64,000 nt of DNA from Mycobacterium heidelbergense (lineage in GTDB: Bacteria; Actinomycetota; Actinomycetes; Mycobacteriales; Mycobacteriaceae): NCBI RefSeq assembly GCF_010730745.1, contig NZ_AP022615.1, positions 558,001 to 622,000 on the forward strand, in the 5' to 3' direction. The first letter of the stretch is position 1; every line of letters begins with the position of its first letter. Shown here piece after piece: positions 61,843 through 64,000 of this stretch. A program made the translations under genes and the position numbers. The notes under the pieces are model-generated. The model did not search any database, was not told where the DNA came from, and was given only the letters and a program-made list of their open reading frames with translations.

Positions 61843-62079
61843 TCAAAAGGGTGACGTCGCAATCAACTCGGCGCGATCGAGCGCCGCTGCGCGGTGCACG
61901 TGCGCGACCCGATACTCCTCGCTGGTGACCATGCTCAAGAAAGCTTCTGGGGTTGGATACTCAACGACGACGATCATGTCCCACCACGGGCGTTGGCCGC
62001 TCCCAATGACATACAACGGCGAAGACCCGCCGTAGCGCACCGGCGCGGTGCGCGAATCGTTCCTATGACGGTTTGGCAA
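61843..62079 (-). pseudogene. DUF1330-like protein lacking its N-terminus
   Basis: The C-terminal half of the DUF1330 fold is intact: RYGGSSPLYVIGSG, IVVVEYPTPEAFLSMVTSEE and HRAAALDRAELIATSPF. The N-terminal ~60 residues of the family are missing; instead 13 unrelated residues overlap the end of the upstream gene. The likely start codon is TTG 62079. It is probably a decayed gene. Confidence 0.55.
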
Positions 62080-63193
62080 CTCGATGTCCGTCCAGCAGGC
62101 CGGTCAACCCGCTCGGTTCGTGTGGCCCGATGGCGATCTGTTCGACGACGCCGACGCCGCGGCGGTCACCCATCGTTGCGGTTACGAGGTTTTGGAGGTG
62201 GATTGAGGCGAAGTCGGTGGGATCGAAGTCGTCCAGTCTGATTGACTCGCGCCCGGTCTCGAGCGGGCCGTGGATGGTTCCGTGACCCCAGTGGGGATGC
62301 CAATAGCCGATGCCGCGCATGCGGAAGGTGAACTTCTTTTCGACCTCGATGAGGACTTCGCCCTCGTCGGGGTGATCGAACCACAACCGCGCGCGTTTGA
62401 TTTCTCGGCGTCCCGGCTCCCATTCGAGTTCGTAACGGATGTCATGACATTCGCGGACACCGGCCGTACTCCACGCGGTTGCGCCGTCGGGGATGGGATC
62501 GATGACCAGCGCGGTCTCAAGCCACCGTCTGCCGTCTTCGTGCTCGTGCACGGCCAGATGAGTGAAGCGGTCGCCGAAATGCAGTGGTGCCCAAAGCCAG
62601 AACACCTGGAACGGCATGGGCTGTCGGATGACCTGCACCTGCTCACCAATCGGGCGCACGCCCCACGAGCGATCCCGCGTGCCCGAAACCTCGACGGGAT
62701 CGATCTGCAGCTCGTCGCCGTCGACGGTGACGGTGCCTTGCCAGGTGCCCCACTGGGTTAGACGAGTGTGGTCGGTGAGCAGGATTCCCTCGGGCGTGCG
62801 TCGTTGCTGGCGGGGTTCCTCGACGGCGACGGTCGTCGCGCGGAAAACCAGGTCGCACGCGATGCCGTGATCATTGGGCTCGACGACGTAACGGATGGTG
62901 CGCATCGGTTCGACCACGTCGACGCGGATCGGCCCGACGGTGGTGGATCGGTCGGTCGGCATCGCGCCGGAGGCGAAGACCGAGTGCTCCACCCCGTCGC
63001 GCACGATGCTGAATGCGGCGTCGATCACGCCCCGCACCGGGTAATGACCCATTGCCGCACCGAAGTAGAACGCTCCGTCGCGTTGATGCCCGTTGAACCA
63101 GTACCGGTCGTAGTGGTTGATATCGCCCGTGGCGGGGTGGGCGATCGGATCCGCTGAGGGGTGGATTGGGAAGTCGTCGAACGGGCTTAGCAA
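62063..63193 (-). CDS. Lipocalin-like (CrtC-related) protein
   Basis: 376 residues rich in beta strands: GAFYFGAAMGHYPVRGVID, RDRSWGVRPIGEQVQ and a C-terminal barrel-like part with GYWHPHWGHGTIHGPLETG. The RDRSWGxR motif is typical of hydroxyneurosporene-synthase/lipocalin-like proteins of unknown substrate. TTG 63193 has GGAGGA five bases upstream. It lies 15 bases after the SDR and is probably co-transcribed. Confidence 0.7.
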   Translation of the reverse strand: MLSPFDDFPIHPSADPIAHPATGDINHYDRYWFNGHQRDGAFYFGAAMGHYPVRGVIDAAFSIVRDGVEHSVFASGAMPTDRSTTVGPIRVDVVEPMRTIRYVVEPNDHGIACDLVFRATTVAVEEPRQQRRTPEGILLTDHTRLTQWGTWQGTVTVDGDELQIDPVEVSGTRDRSWGVRPIGEQVQVIRQPMPFQVFWLWAPLHFGDRFTHLAVHEHEDGRRWLETALVIDPIPDGATAWSTAGVRECHDIRYELEWEPGRREIKRARLWFDHPDEGEVLIEVEKKFTFRMRGIGYWHPHWGHGTIHGPLETGRESIRLDDFDPTDFASIHLQNLVTATMGDRRGVGVVEQIAIGPHEPSGLTGLLDGHRVAKPS

Positions 63194-63208
63194 GGTTCCT
63201 CCAGGTGG

Positions 63209-63994
63209 TTAGAGTTTGGCGACTGCGCCGCCGTCGACGTCGAGGACTGCGGCGGTGATGAAAGCTGCTTCGTCGGAAGCCAGGAACGCCACGGCGGCTG
63301 CGACGTCCTCCGCGCGGCCGTGGCGCTTGAGTAACTGGATGTCTTGATAGTGGGACCAAAACAGGCGGTCCTCGCCGAGGAAACTCTGCCACTTGTCGGT
63401 CAGGATGCGGCCTGGGCGCACCACGTTGACGCGCAGCCCATGCTCGCCGCCGCGGCCCGCGAGATGCTTTGCGAGTCCCTCGATCCCGGCCTTGCTCGCC
63501 TGGTAGGCAGCAGAGGGCTGAAAGCCACCCATCCGTTCCATCTCGTGCGCGCCGACGCCCATCCACGCCGAAAGCGACGAGATGACAACGATGTTTCCCT
63601 GTGTCGACACCAGATGGGGCCACGCCGCCCGACACGTGAGCATCGTGCCGTGCAGGTTGATGTCGACCAACTCCCGCCATTGCTCGAAGGGTTCGTCGGG
63701 CCAGGGCCCGATGTTGGCGCCGCCCGCGTTGGCGACGACCACATCAAGCCGCCCATGGCGGTCCACGGCCGCATCGATGACGCCGGCAACCGACCCCTCG
63801 TCGGTGATATCCGCAGCGACAAACGTCGCCCCGTCGGGCAATGGCAACTCTGGCGCATGACGTGCACAGGTGACGATCGAGGCCCCTTCGCCGGCAAGGC
63901 GTTCCACGATACCGCGCCCGATTCCGGTGGTCCCTCCGGTCACGATCGCGACCCGGCCCCGGTAGCGCTCAATGCTAATCCGGGACGCCGTCAC
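63209..63994 (-). CDS. Short-chain dehydrogenase
   Basis: 261 residues: AIVTGGTTGIGRGIVERLAG (NAD(P) motif), ANAGGANIGPWPDEPFEQW, ISSLSAWMGVGAHEMERMGG, and AAYQASKAGIEGLAKHLAG with the YxxxK catalytic pair. The start is taken as GTG 63994; only six bases of upstream DNA remain in the window, so an earlier start cannot be excluded. First seen gene of a minus-strand group with the lipocalin-like protein. Confidence 0.8.
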   Translation of the reverse strand: MTASRISIERYRGRVAIVTGGTTGIGRGIVERLAGEGASIVTCARHAPELPLPDGATFVAADITDEGSVAGVIDAAVDRHGRLDVVVANAGGANIGPWPDEPFEQWRELVDINLHGTMLTCRAAWPHLVSTQGNIVVISSLSAWMGVGAHEMERMGGFQPSAAYQASKAGIEGLAKHLAGRGGEHGLRVNVVRPGRILTDKWQSFLGEDRLFWSHYQDIQLLKRHGRAEDVAAAVAFLASDEAAFITAAVLDVDGGAVAKL

Positions 63995-64000
63995 AGCAGA

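Overview
The window is chromosomal DNA of a high-GC, slow-growing-type Mycobacterium, most like the M. avium complex. The gene order follows the M. tuberculosis Rv3032 to Rv3062/Rv3063 block almost gene for gene: an alpha-glucosyltransferase end, an acyltransferase, a PQQ-repeat lipoprotein, TB22.2, two methyltransferases, echA17, a Nudix protein, an ABC ATPase, serB2, ctaD, fecB, adhC, a DUF3349 protein, nrdF2, a Baeyer-Villiger-type monooxygenase with its TetR regulator, nrdE-nrdI-nrdH, an FMN reductase, TetR-dinP, an SDR, TetR-cyp136, GntR, fadE22 and ligB. The species was not determined. Family assignments come from reading the translations, not from a database search.

Layout. 1-14.3 kb is the conserved block up to adhC and DUF3349, with an added tspO. 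14.3-18.2 kb is a first accessory insert: an orphan polymorphic-toxin C-terminal module, two candidate partner genes, a RelE/Phd pair and a HipBA pair. 18.2-28.3 kb holds the class Ib ribonucleotide reductase genes. nrdF2 is separated from nrdHIE by a TetR/FAD-oxidoreductase pair, an SRPBCC/TetR pair and the conserved monooxygenase/TetR pair. Both nrd promoters carry a matching pair of NrdR-like boxes with the same spacing. 28.7-34.2 kb is again conserved. 34.2-35.8 kb is a decayed IS110-family element. 35.9-39.1 kb has a stand-alone LeuA regulatory domain, a small lipoprotein, a MEDS/ATPase regulator and a shortened GntR protein. 39.1-45.4 kb is a lipid-CoA block (thiolase-like protein, OB-fold partner, fadE22, SDR) followed by ligB. 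An in-frame remnant of cstA directly follows the ligB stop, and there conserved order ends.

45.6-52.3 kb carries a secreted C39-like protein, glgP, a membrane protein and a citE-SDR-lrp operon. 52.4-59.8 kb is a dense toxin-antitoxin and defence-like island: orphan ParD, DUF433 with a truncated PIN-like partner, a ParDE remnant, Fic, Doc with its antitoxin, several tiny genes, AbiEi/AbiEii, and a Cys/His-rich HNH-like protein. Three stretches resembling tRNA 3' ends lie in and around it, which fits repeated integration at tRNA genes. 60.0-64.0 kb contains a cytochrome-oxidase accessory gene with a decayed subunit III, a Rieske oxygenase, and a minus-strand group of lipocalin-like and SDR genes.

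Several genes appear to be leaderless: a TANNNT -10 box lies six or seven bases before the start codon and no Shine-Dalgarno site is present. Examples are a 32-codon ORF coupled to tspO, fecB, the RelE toxin, the SRPBCC gene and the TetR ahead of dinP. Inverted repeats are especially clear at the TetR/cyp136, TetR/oxidoreductase, SRPBCC and AbiE promoters.
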